Assembly (NCBI GenBank): GCA_030248135.1
Contig: JASANC010004026.1
Location: 1 to 12,117 of the forward strand
Direction of reading: 5' to 3'
Origin: Theristus sp. LFF4_11
Taxonomy: Eukaryota > Nematoda > Chromadorea > Monhysterida > Xyalidae
DNA: 12,117 nt
Shown: one piece after another, positions 1-5,973 of the stretch
How the letters are laid out: the number at the start of each line of letters is the position of its first letter
How positions within the stretch are numbered: the stretch's first letter is position 1
The notes under the pieces: model-generated
The model's database searches: none
What the model saw: only the letters and a program-made list of their open reading frames with translations
Told to the model about the DNA's origin: nothing
Program-made: the position numbers and the translations under genes

Positions 1-309
1 TACACAACTGAGCGAGTGCACACCCGTCTTCAGACTGGCGCACTTTTTTTCGCTCTGCACTAATCCGCAGCGCCTTGAGTGGAATTCGTGGAACGTGTGC
101 ACGACGCCGGACAACGGGTGCGTTCGCATGCAGTTCAGCACGTCCAAGTACGTCGGCGAGAGTTTCTCGACAATTTGCGCCTCCCATTTGCGTAGTCGTT
201 CACCGTCGATAGTCGCACTGAACATTTCGCGAAAGATTGTCGATTGTCGCCGTCGCGTGCACCAATTTGGTTTCGCTTGTCGATACGACACTGCGGGTAA
301 CCACAGTGG
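1..309 (-). CDS. partial open frame running off left edge, unrecognised
   Basis: The minus strand is open for 103 codons, from just after a possible splice acceptor (AAATTTAG, 310-317) down to base 1, where the frame continues out of the window. An internal ATG at 225-223 would give MFSATIDGERLRKWEAQIVE onward. The stretch is richer in G+C than the DNA to its right, which fits coding. The segment IVEKLSPTYLDVLN and the edge segment LKTGVHSLS faintly recall the two ends of BolA-family proteins. The middle does not align and is too short, so I do not assign that family. It could be an exon of a gene lying left of the window, a diverged pseudogene, or chance. A plus-strand frame over the same bases (95-313) has no recognisable features. 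Confidence 0.35.
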
Positions 310-385
310 CTAAATTTACTGAAAAATGGCGTCCAACAACGTTTTTTTCCAGCAAATCTGGACTAGCAAACAAAAGACATGAGTA

Positions 386-1313
386 TACCGTATTACCCCC
401 AATAAACCCCCATGGGGGATTAATACGTCAGCTTTTAGGGGTGGGTGGGGGTTTATTGGTGAGGGGGGATTATTGGTGGGGGGGGGGGTTTATTTTACAA
501 AAAATTCTAGGGGTGGGGGTTTGTTGAAAAATGGCAAAAATACATTGCATGGCAGGCAAGAAAGTCGCAGAAACTTCTACTCTACATAGAAATTTCCTTT
601 TATACCGTATTACCCCCAATAAACCCCCCATGGGGGATTAATACGTCAGCGACTTTTAGGGGTGGGGGTTTATTGGTGGGGGGGGGGATTATTGGTGGGG
701 GGGGGGGGGTTTATTTTACAAAAAATTCTAGGGGTGGGGGTTTGTTGAAAAATGGCAAAAATACATTGCATGGCAGGCAAGAAAGTCGCAGAAACTTCTA
801 CTCTACATAGAAATTTCCTTTTATAACAGCCTTTTGTAATGAAATTACTATTAACTCACCCATTTGGGGCCTTTGGTAGCACAATTTCATCATTTTCACT
901 GCAACCAGCCACTGAATTCGCTGGGTATGTGTTTCAAACAGGTCTCCAATAACCCCCCATGGGGGATTATTTGTGGGGGAGGGATTATTCGGAAACTGGT
1001 CGGGGGGGTGGGGGTTTTTTTGGTGGGGGGGGATTAATGGTGGGGGGGGGTTTAATGGGGTAATACGGTAACAGCCTTTTGTAATGAAATTACTATTAAC
1101 TCACCCATTTGGGGCCTTTGGTAGCACAATTTCATCATTTTCACTGCAACCAGCCACTGAATTCGCTGGGTATGTGTTTCAAACAGGTCTCCAATAATCC
1201 CCCATGGGGGATTATTTGTTGGGGGGATTATTCGGAAACTGGTCGGGGGGTGGGGGTTTATTGGTGGGGGGGATTAATGGTGGGGGGGGGGGGTTAATGG
1301 GGGTAATACGGTA
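386..1313. mobile_element. short TIR transposon (MITE), outer copy, interrupted by a second copy
   Basis: The outer element starts with TA then CCGTATTACCCCC (386-400) and ends with GGGGGTAATACGG then TA (1299-1313), giving inverted termini of about 13 bp and a TA duplication. Its left half is 388-602 and its right half 1071-1311. The halves are separated by a complete second copy. No transposase is present. The halves carry G-rich subterminal blocks (TTATTGGTGGGGGG types) and a palindromic CCCCCATGGGGG. TA duplication is typical of Tc1/mariner-type elements; the superfamily assignment is inference. Both halves match the copy at 2316. Confidence 0.85.
603..1070. mobile_element. inner copy of the same MITE, inserted in the outer copy at TA
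   Basis: This complete copy (464 bp between the TA pair at 603-604 and the TA pair at 1069-1070) starts CCGTATTACCCCC and ends GGGGTAATACGG. It sits inside the sequence CCTTTTA-TA-ACAGCC of the outer copy. The uninterrupted site is visible inside this same copy at about 815-830 and in the third copy at about 2525-2540. The insertion point and the TA duplication can therefore be read directly. Confidence 0.85.
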
Positions 1314-2315
1314 GGTTATGATGAGAAAAACGTGAACAACACTACAGACTAATTCTGTAACATATCCAGCTAGCTGATTGATTGGTGATCTCGCGTGATG
1401 CTTGCATTCTGTGCAGGCATTGCATTGAAGGGGGGTTTTGTTTGCGTGTATCACTTGATGTATCACCAACAAATGAGGTAGTTGGATATGTTATAGAGTT
1501 AGATTGCACAATTTTTGTTGGTTGTTGGTGTTGGGATTTTTAGGCGATGATTTAACCAAGGGCTAACTCAGAGAAGCGTACAGAACGCCATTGAGTAGGG
1601 CGCCCAACGAGTTTTCTGCCATTAATTGCCTATACACCCCTCGGCGGGGCTTGATCCTCCGACGCACAGGCAATAGTTTAGCGCACCACCACCCAGGCCA
1701 CGAGGGTGACAATAAATGAGAACAATTCCCTATGTTCACTCAAGATTTGAAGACTTTTTCGAACATTTTACAGCACAAGAAAACAAAACGGAATATCGAC
1801 TACTGATACTGCAGCGGCCAGTTTATTTGTTGTTGTTTTTCGGTTGGGAGATAATTGTGTGTGGTCGAGTCAGTGCACAACTGGTTTTTCAATCAAAAGC
1901 ACGTAAACATGCACGCCATTATTCGTTTGCGCATGTTGTACTCACCGCAAAACAAGTTTCTCAATTGCTGCTGCAGCACGTATGTCAATGTCACACAACT
2001 TCAGAAAAAAAACATTATATTCACATGCACCGAAAGTGCGCTGGCACAAAACTAAAATGCAACGTCGGTGTGTGCAATGCGCATATGAAAGGCTCGACTC
2101 CATTCACGTTGTACATGAAGTTGTAACCACGTTTCTCGGATGCGCTGTGACTAATATCATCTTTTATTTTGGTTCCGTGTCTCAATGCGCGCATACGATG
2201 GGTAAGCAGTCTCATGCACGACGCGGGAATTCAAAATTGGCAAAGGGATCCGAGACCCCTGAATAAGGCCGGGTCACTTAGGCTAAAGTACCACTTACCA
2301 CATAAAGATTGAAAC
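1314..2315. other. intergenic DNA, no convincing gene
   Basis: The longest frame here is plus 1716-2126 (136 codons, starting MRTIPYVHSRFEDFFEHF). Its tail has a Cys-rich stretch (HRKCAGTKLKCNVGVC) that faintly recalls the C-terminal cysteine-rich tail of piggyBac-type transposases. A second plus frame (1982-2266) overlaps it with its own cysteines. Neither frame has a recognised domain and both may be chance. A small inverted repeat, CCCCTCGGCGGGG, lies near 1637. I see no RNA gene or other structure. Confidence 0.4.
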
Positions 2316-2658
2316 TACCGTATTACCCCCAATAAACCCCCATGGGGGATTAATACGTCAGCGACTTTTAGGGGTGGGGGGTTTTTTGGTGGGGGGGATT
2401 ATTGGTGGGGGGGGGGTTTATTTACAAAAAAATTCTAGGGGTGGGGGTTTGTTGAAAAATGGCAAAAATACATTGCATGGCAGGCAAGAAAGTCGCAGAA
2501 ACTTCTACTCTACATAGAAATTTCCTTTTATAACAGCCTTTTGTAATGAAATTACTATTAACTCACCCATTTGGGGCCTTTGGTAGCACAATTTCATCAT
2601 TTTCACTGCAACCAGCCACTGAATTCGCTGGCTATGTGTTTCAAACAGGTCTCCAATA
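2316..2658. mobile_element. third MITE copy, right end missing
   Basis: TA then CCGTATTACCCCC begins at 2316. The sequence follows the copies at 386 and 603 through the G-rich block, the TACATTGCATGGCAGGCAAG core and the ACAGCCTTTTGTAATG segment. It stops matching after CTCCAATA (2651-2658), exactly where the other copies enter the right G-rich block. The right inverted terminus is absent. Single-base differences from the other copies (for example GCTGGCTATG against GCTGGGTATG) show it is an older or separate copy. Confidence 0.8.
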
Positions 2659-2873
2659 GTAGTGTAGGTGGTTAGCCTGGCGAGCAGTGTTGAAAGATAT
2701 GCAGTGCTGAAGTATAGGATGTGATCTGGCGAGCAACTGATCTGGGGTGCAACGTTGAAACATACCCGCTTTGCTGCCTGGTGTTGAAACATACTGATCA
2801 GATTTTGTCATTGTGATAGTGAAATAAAATTTGGCGCAGAACTTGTATGTGTGTATTTGATATTCATGTGATG
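2659..2873. other. non-coding spacer with short repeats
   Basis: This stretch follows the truncated element. It repeats short motifs: CTGGCGAGCA twice (near 2677 and 2726) and GTTGAAACATAC twice (near 2754 and 2783), with a related GTTGAAAGATAT near 2690. Frames on the minus strand across it (2505-2792, 2641-2976) lack any recognisable domain and cross the transposon boundary or the downstream gene. I regard them as chance. Confidence 0.4.
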
Positions 2874-2909
2874 GGCCCCTGAGGGCCGGTTGTTGTCCTG
2901 AAAAGGACA
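2874..2909 (-). terminator. two 3'-end hairpins after the minus-strand gene
   Basis: Read on the minus strand, a perfect 6-bp stem TGTCCT / AGGACA with loop TTTC (2909-2894) is followed after 6 nt (ACAACC) by a 5-bp stem GGCCC / GGGCC (2887-2874). The first begins about 11 nt past the gene's AATAAA signal. Its 6-bp stem, four-base TTTC loop and following AC-rich tail resemble the metazoan histone mRNA stem-loop, although the outermost pair is T-A instead of G-C. A sister hairpin with the same GTCCT / AGGAC core lies at 4739-4754. Confidence 0.55.
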
Positions 2910-2919
2910 GGGTGATGTT

Positions 2920-2925
2920 TTTATT
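2920..2925 (-). promoter_or_regulatory. AATAAA polyadenylation signal overlapping the stop codon
   Basis: The minus-strand gene ends CAA TAA AAA, so the stop codon forms part of AATAAA. The same arrangement occurs at 4754-4759 and, in a variant form, at 6974-6979. Confidence 0.6.
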
Positions 2926-3394
2926 GCGGTGACGGTGGCTCGGTCTCAGCGTGTGTCTCGCGCAACTTTGCGGCAAACTTGTGTCGCAGGCGCATGAATG
3001 TCTCCAGCGGGGATTGGTGATCGGCGAACCAGCGGATCACACTGCGTCGAGTCACATTGCTTCCTTCTAACTCAGCCTTGAACGTCACCCACGCTTTGTT
3101 GACAGTCGGCGGATGATCACAGTCGATGTTATCGATGCCCGCCCAGATGTCTGTGGCATGCGTTTCAACCAGATCAGCACAGTGGTCGACGCACACGTGT
3201 CGCTGGTCTCCGTTTTCATCAACGCAGGCCACACACCACCCGTCACGGTTGCTGATTATCGAACGATGCACAACGTCGTAAAACGCCGACACGAATATGT
3301 CGTCGATTCTCTCCTTCATGTCAGACACCAGCAGCTGCGCGAATTGGGCATACCACCAGCGTTCGTCACGCGCGACTTTGATTGAGACGGCCAT
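2921..3394 (-). CDS. 157-residue protein with a Cys/His cluster, unrecognised
   Basis: The frame encodes 157 residues from ATG at 3394. I chose this ATG because a TATATAAA box (3444-3437) would start transcription near 3410 and because its context (AACATCATGG) is good. The frame stays open upstream to 3535, with another ATG at 3433 (170 residues) that lies too close to the TATA box. Residues 54-72 hold a compact putative metal site, C-x2-C-x8-H-x-C-x2-H-C (C54, C57, H66, C68, H71, C72). The C-terminal third is helical-looking and basic (RRSVIRWFADHQ, then MRLRHKF), and the tail ends TEPPSPQ. There is no signal peptide or membrane segment. G+C is higher than in the flanks. The gene diverges from the plus-strand gene at 3991 across a shared control region and ends in AATAAA plus hairpins. 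I do not recognise the family; a small DNA-binding or regulatory protein is a guess. Confidence 0.6.
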   Translation of the reverse strand: MAVSIKVARDERWWYAQFAQLLVSDMKERIDDIFVSAFYDVVHRSIISNRDGWCVACVDENGDQRHVCVDHCADLVETHATDIWAGIDNIDCDHPPTVNKAWVTFKAELEGSNVTRRSVIRWFADHQSPLETFMRLRHKFAAKLRETHAETEPPSPQ

Positions 3395-3436
3395 GATGTT
3401 TTCAGCAACAGTGATTTCTGAGAGAGCATTCATCTG

Positions 3437-3444
3437 TTTATATA
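3437..3444 (-). promoter_or_regulatory. TATA box of the minus-strand gene
   Basis: TATATAAA is read on the minus strand 43-50 bp before the ATG at 3394, with promoter modules directly upstream. It decides the start codon choice for that gene. Confidence 0.6.
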
Positions 3445-3449
3445 GCAGC

Positions 3450-3529
3450 TGTCGCGCGACACGCGGCACGCTGATTGGCTGCACGTTCGCGCCCAAACCC
3501 TGTCGCGCGACAGCTCGCACGCTGATTGG
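3450..3529 (-). promoter_or_regulatory. two tandem palindrome + CCAAT modules
   Basis: A perfect 12-bp palindrome, TGTCGCGCGACA, occurs at 3450-3461 and 3501-3512. Each is followed after exactly 8 bp by GCTGATTGG (3470-3478 and 3521-3529), which is CCAATCAGC on the minus strand, an NF-Y-type CCAAT box. The modules repeat every 51 bp and the first ends only 6 bp upstream of the TATA box. A dimeric factor binding the palindrome next to a CCAAT-binding complex is inference. Confidence 0.65.
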
Positions 3530-3540
3530 CTGCACACAGC

Positions 3541-3660
3541 GTACACGTTGTGTGTATAACGTGTGTAGTGTGTAAAACGTGCACGTTGTGTGCGTGTGCT
3601 GTGGAAAACGTGCACTTTGTGTGCGTGTGTGTGTGGAAATCGTGTACGTAGTGCATTTGA
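3541..3660. repeat. GT-rich short tandem repeat
   Basis: A purine/pyrimidine-alternating GTGTGC stretch includes two copies, 31 bp apart, of a unit starting AAAACGTGCACGTTGTGTGC (3574) and AAAACGTGCACTTTGTGTGC (3605), with a partial third unit behind. It separates the two proximal CCAAT boxes from the three distal ones. Frames reading through it (Thr/His-rich on the minus strand) are repeat artefacts. Confidence 0.6.
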
Positions 3661-3674
3661 TTTGTCGCGTGTAT

Positions 3675-3740
3675 GCTGATTGGTTAGTTTCTTATCTATG
3701 TGCTGATTGGTTGTTTGACTTCAAAGTGCACGCTGATTGG
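3675..3740. promoter_or_regulatory. three distal CCAAT boxes
   Basis: GCTGATTGGTT occurs at 3675, 3702 and 3732 (27 and 30 bp apart). The first is preceded by TTGTCGCGTGTAT, which looks like a decayed version of the palindrome found in the proximal modules. CCAAT boxes act in either orientation, so this block could serve the minus gene at 3394, the plus gene at 3991, or both. Confidence 0.5.
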
Positions 3741-3744
3741 TTGC

Positions 3745-3990
3745 CTTTGCATGGATTGACTGGCACAGTCTCCCGGCTTTTTTACTTGACTGACCAAAAT
3801 CAAGAAACAAAATCGGAATAAAAATGAATTACCTGAACCCCTGGATTGGATCTTGAAATTTTAGTTTTCAAAATGTTTTTTTGTCTCCTTTTTTCCTTTT
3901 TGCTTTTTTTCGTTTTTTTTTAATTTTGCTTTCGTTCTGCATTTTTTCTCAGATAAACATAAAAAAACAACAAACAGCAACAGCGAAAGC
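3745..3990 (+). promoter_or_regulatory. 5' region of the plus-strand gene: pyrimidine tract and AG
   Basis: A long T/C-rich tract (about 3866-3950) ends TTTTTTCTCAG at 3952 and is followed by an A-rich leader (ATAAACATAAAAAAAC) before the ATG at 3991. This looks like the 3' end of a 5'-UTR intron. Alternatively the ATAAACATAAA stretch could be a weak TATA-like element. I see no other feature here. Confidence 0.35.
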
Positions 3991-4535
3991 ATGGACGACT
4001 TGTACGTGGCCCAGTTTGGTTAGTTTTTCAATTGAAAGGAAGTTTAGAACTGAATAAAAATACGTTTTTGTAGTTTTTTCCGTTTTTTATGAATGAAAGT
4101 GGGCTTTTCAAAGTTTTTGCGTGTTCTAGATTTTCTTGCTGACACGTTTTCTTTTCCCAGATCTTTTGTTGCAATCGGCAACAGCGTCGGCGAGCACTCC
4201 ACCGTTGGCCACACAGCCGCAAACGCCACTCGCACCACCACCACCACCTCCACCACCGAATGGTCAGTTTTTTGCAGCAGTTTTTGTCCGTTTTTAATGA
4301 ATGAAAGTGGGTTTTCAAAGTTTCCGCTTGTTCTAGAATTTTTTGCTGACATGTTTTCATTTTCCCAGATCCTCTGCTTGGCGCGGACACTGCGTCGGCG
4401 AGCACGCCACCGTTGAACAGCGCAGCGTCACCGCAACAAAGAAGGCCACGGCGACCATTTTTGCTCCTATGGCACCATTCCTTTACCGACAGTGTCGAAA
4501 TGGATGAACTCACATTGCAAGGACTGGAATTTTAA
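3991..4535 (+). CDS. spliced short proline/alanine-rich protein (3 exons), unrecognised
   Basis: Exons 3991-4018, 4161-4262 and 4369-4535 join into one open frame of 98 codons plus stop. The ATG has a strong context (GAAAGCATGG). Both introns (4019-4160, 4263-4368) are GT-AG and phase 1, carry a TGCTGAC branch-point-like motif and end TTTTCCCAG. The protein begins MDDLYVAQFDLL. Exon 2 has Ala/Ser/Thr/Pro and a nine-proline run broken by one alanine; exon 3 starts as a diverged repeat of exon 2 (TASASTPPL in both). The frame then enters DNA that encodes a protease fragment in the next frame and stops at 4533-4535. So either the last 30 or so residues are read out of frame after a rearrangement or small indel, or the transcript splices differently. 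Intron structure is well supported; the end of the protein is not. Confidence 0.55.
4072..4415 (+). repeat. duplicated intron-exon unit
   Basis: The segment 4072-4207 (end of intron 1 plus start of exon 2) is repeated at 4279-4415 (end of intron 2 plus start of exon 3), about 208 bp apart. Shared landmarks are ATGAATGAAAGTGGG, TTCTAGA, TTGCTGACA, TTTTCCCAGATC and GCGTCGGCGAGCAC. Intron and exon parts are both conserved, so the duplication took a genomic segment, not a processed copy. The phase-1 to phase-1 exon keeps the frame open. Confidence 0.75.
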
Positions 4536-4740
4536 CGCGAAGAAACTCCAGCAGTTGCACACGACGACTTGTGGACAATACGCTTTGTTTTTCCTGCACG
4601 CTCGTTCGATTTCGCTGTTCACCGACAATAAAGAAGAAAACGATGAGATTGTGACAGCTTTTATTAACGGATTGTATAATGAAGATACGCAAATGATCAA
4701 TGAAAATTTCTTGATGGCCCTACAAGAGGGCGGTATGTAG
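4417..4740 (+). pseudogene. C-terminal half of an adenain-like cysteine protease (Polinton/adintovirus type)
   Basis: This frame is open from 4417 to the TAG at 4738-4740. It contains FCSYGTIPLP (about 4451), a W-x2-NS-x3-DWNFN stretch, LQQLHTTTCGQYALFFLHAR with the putative nucleophile Cys at 4570-4572, and a C-terminal NFLMALQ. The order (F-x-SYG, then Trp/Asn spacing, then LQ, then CGQY with a hydrophobic helix) fits the adenain/Ulp1-like C48/C5 maturation proteases of adenoviruses and Polinton-type elements, which process virion proteins. The usual Asp of the FDSYG motif is Cys here. The N-terminal half with the catalytic His is absent: the frame has a stop at 4414-4416 and no ATG at its start, and the upstream DNA encodes a proline-rich protein in another frame. 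It is most likely a truncated relic. Splicing into this frame is possible but unproven. Confidence 0.6.
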
Positions 4741-4776
4741 TCCTAAAGAGGACTTTATTCGTTCAGTTCGCTGAAC
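4739..4776. terminator. two 3' hairpins between convergent frames
   Basis: The perfect stem AGTCCT / AGGACT with loop AAAG (4739-4754) overlaps the TAG stop of the plus-strand protease frame. It lies directly after the AATAAA (4759-4754 on the minus strand) of the minus-strand frame, so it can serve both. Six bases on, GTTCAG / CTGAAC with a TTCG tetraloop (4761-4776) forms a second hairpin. The first shares the GTCCT / AGGAC core and the two-hairpin, 6-nt-spaced layout with 2874-2909. Confidence 0.55.
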
Positions 4777-4958
4777 ACAATGAACACTTCGTTCCACCAA
4801 GTTGATTGAATTTCGTTGAATGGGTCGCACTCAATAAAGAAGCTCATCACGTCGTGCAGTTTGATGGAAAGCTTGTTCTGGCACTGGCTCCCCGCAAGCG
4901 CCCATTTCGCGAGCTTGAGGCTCCAGCCCAACCAGTGCACGTTGAGCTCGCCGACTTT
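4755..4958 (-). CDS. putative terminal exon, unrecognised protein
   Basis: The minus strand is open from 4958 to the TAA at 4757-4755, about 67 codons, with no good ATG at its start. A possible acceptor (CGCTGAAAAG, ending at 4955) would make it a last exon. The peptide contains WSLKLAKWALAGSQ, then LSIKLHDVMSFFIE and STWWNEVFIVFSELNE. It is moderately hydrophobic with several Trp and not low in complexity. Its stop codon lies inside AATAAA and the GTCCT-type hairpin follows, the same arrangement as the gene at 2921-3394; this is the main reason to believe it. A plus-strand frame (4806-5084) overlaps it and cannot be excluded. Confidence 0.35.
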   Translation of the reverse strand, partial: KVGELNVHWLGWSLKLAKWALAGSQCQNKLSIKLHDVMSFFIECDPFNEIQSTWWNEVFIVFSELNE

Positions 4959-5003
4959 TCAGCGGTCATTCCATCGAAACAGCGGCGGGCGCACACGGCG
5001 GGT

Positions 5004-5400
5004 TTCCTCCTAAAAAAACGTTGTTCTGATTTCAAATTCCACGGTATCTATGTAATCGACTATGCTGCGTCTGATAGGCTATAGTTTAGGTGCCAAACAA
5101 CAAAAAGCGGATATTAACCCGTGCCTGGGTTGACAAGGGTCCCCGTGAAGGGCTTCCTCCTAAAAAAACGTTGTTCTGATTACAAATGCAACGGAAACCA
5201 TTGTAGTCAACTATGCTGCGTCTGATAGGCTATAGTTTAGGTGCAAAATAGCGAAAAACTAGTGAAAACTGATATTAACCCGTGCCTGGGTTGAAAAGGG
5301 TCTACGGAAGGGTTTGCTCCTAAAAATCCTTGCTCTGAGTACAAATGCAACAGAAACCATTTGCAGTCGACTATGCTGCGTCTGATAGGCTAAAACCCTA
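5004..5400. repeat. tandem array of three 150-160 bp units
   Basis: Units begin at about 5004, 5154 and 5314. Conserved blocks are TTCCTCCTAAAAAAACGTTG, CTATGCTGCGTCTGATAGGC, TATAGTTTAGGTGC and TATTAACCCGTGCCTGGGTT. The third unit is the most diverged and is cut off at about 5395. The first unit fuses with the end of the coding-like region around 5004. Function is unknown; it may be a satellite fragment or the flank of the cassette to its left. Confidence 0.75.
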
Positions 5401-5427
5401 TAAACTCTTTGAGATATAAAAGAAAAA

Positions 5428-5973
5428 GACAAGTTCGGAAAAATGCCCGAAGGGCATGAAAAAGACCAAATATTATTTCAGAATGACACAGATAGAAAAG
5501 TGTGACACAAGGATTTTCACAAGATCAAACATTTTATGAAACGTGTGTGAACTGGAAAGTTACAAACTGAAATAATATTTACGTCAATATATTTTTGTCA
5601 TTTCAAGGCACTGGCTCCGGTTGTGACCGCAGTACCGCACTCATCGTAAAAGGGTTCAGCCCGCAAACACCATATTAAGCAAATCATTTGATACAGTATT
5701 CACAAATAAAAAGAGCATGTTCACAGCAGCAAATGATTTTTTTGCAGCATCAGATGAAGTGAGATAAAATTTGTACAGAGATTGTGCCTTCCTTGAGAAT
5801 GACAAAAAAGATGTTGGCGTAAATATTATTTCAGTTTGTAACTTTCCAGTTCACACACGTTTCATAAAATGTTTGATCTTGTGAAAATCCTTGTGTCACA
5901 CTTTTCTATCTGTGTCATTCTGAAATAATATTTGGTCTTTTTCATGCCCTTCGGGCTTTTTTCCGAACTTGTC
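5428..5973. mobile_element. fold-back element with 156-bp inverted arms
   Basis: The left arm (5428-5583, GACAAGTTCGGAAAAATGCC to ATATTTACG) and right arm (5818-5973) are reverse complements over 156 bp with one mismatch (ATGCCC against AAGCCC). The 234-bp spacer continues the inverted repeat imperfectly (TTTTTGTCATT / AATGACAAAAA and a GGCAC / GTGCC pair). Each arm also has its own inverted ends, AAATATTATTTCAG and CTGAAATAATATTT. The spacer has no long open frame. No clear target-site duplication flanks it. The family is unknown. Confidence 0.8.

Noticed and set aside
237..527. Frames entering the G-rich MITE blocks (also 1109-1297 and 1212-1472 minus)
   Set aside because: Gly- or Pro-rich translation of G-tracts in three transposon ends; not genes.
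398..1310. CRISPR-like alternation of repeats and spacers
   Set aside because: Repeats are transposon ends with TA duplications. There are no regular spacers or cas genes, and the context is eukaryotic.
1716..2126. 136-codon plus frame with a Cys-rich tail
   Set aside because: The resemblance to a piggyBac C-terminal tail is too weak, there is no DDE domain, and an overlapping frame has equally suggestive cysteines.
4806..5084. Plus-strand frame of 92 codons overlapping the minus-strand terminal exon
   Set aside because: It starts at TTG and runs into the tandem array. The minus strand has the stop/AATAAA/hairpin arrangement. Not fully excluded.
5941..5960. GCCC-TTC-GGGC hairpin followed by T6, like a bacterial rho-independent terminator
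   Set aside because: It is part of the fold-back arm and the context is eukaryotic. The other arm carries the same hairpin without any gene ending there.
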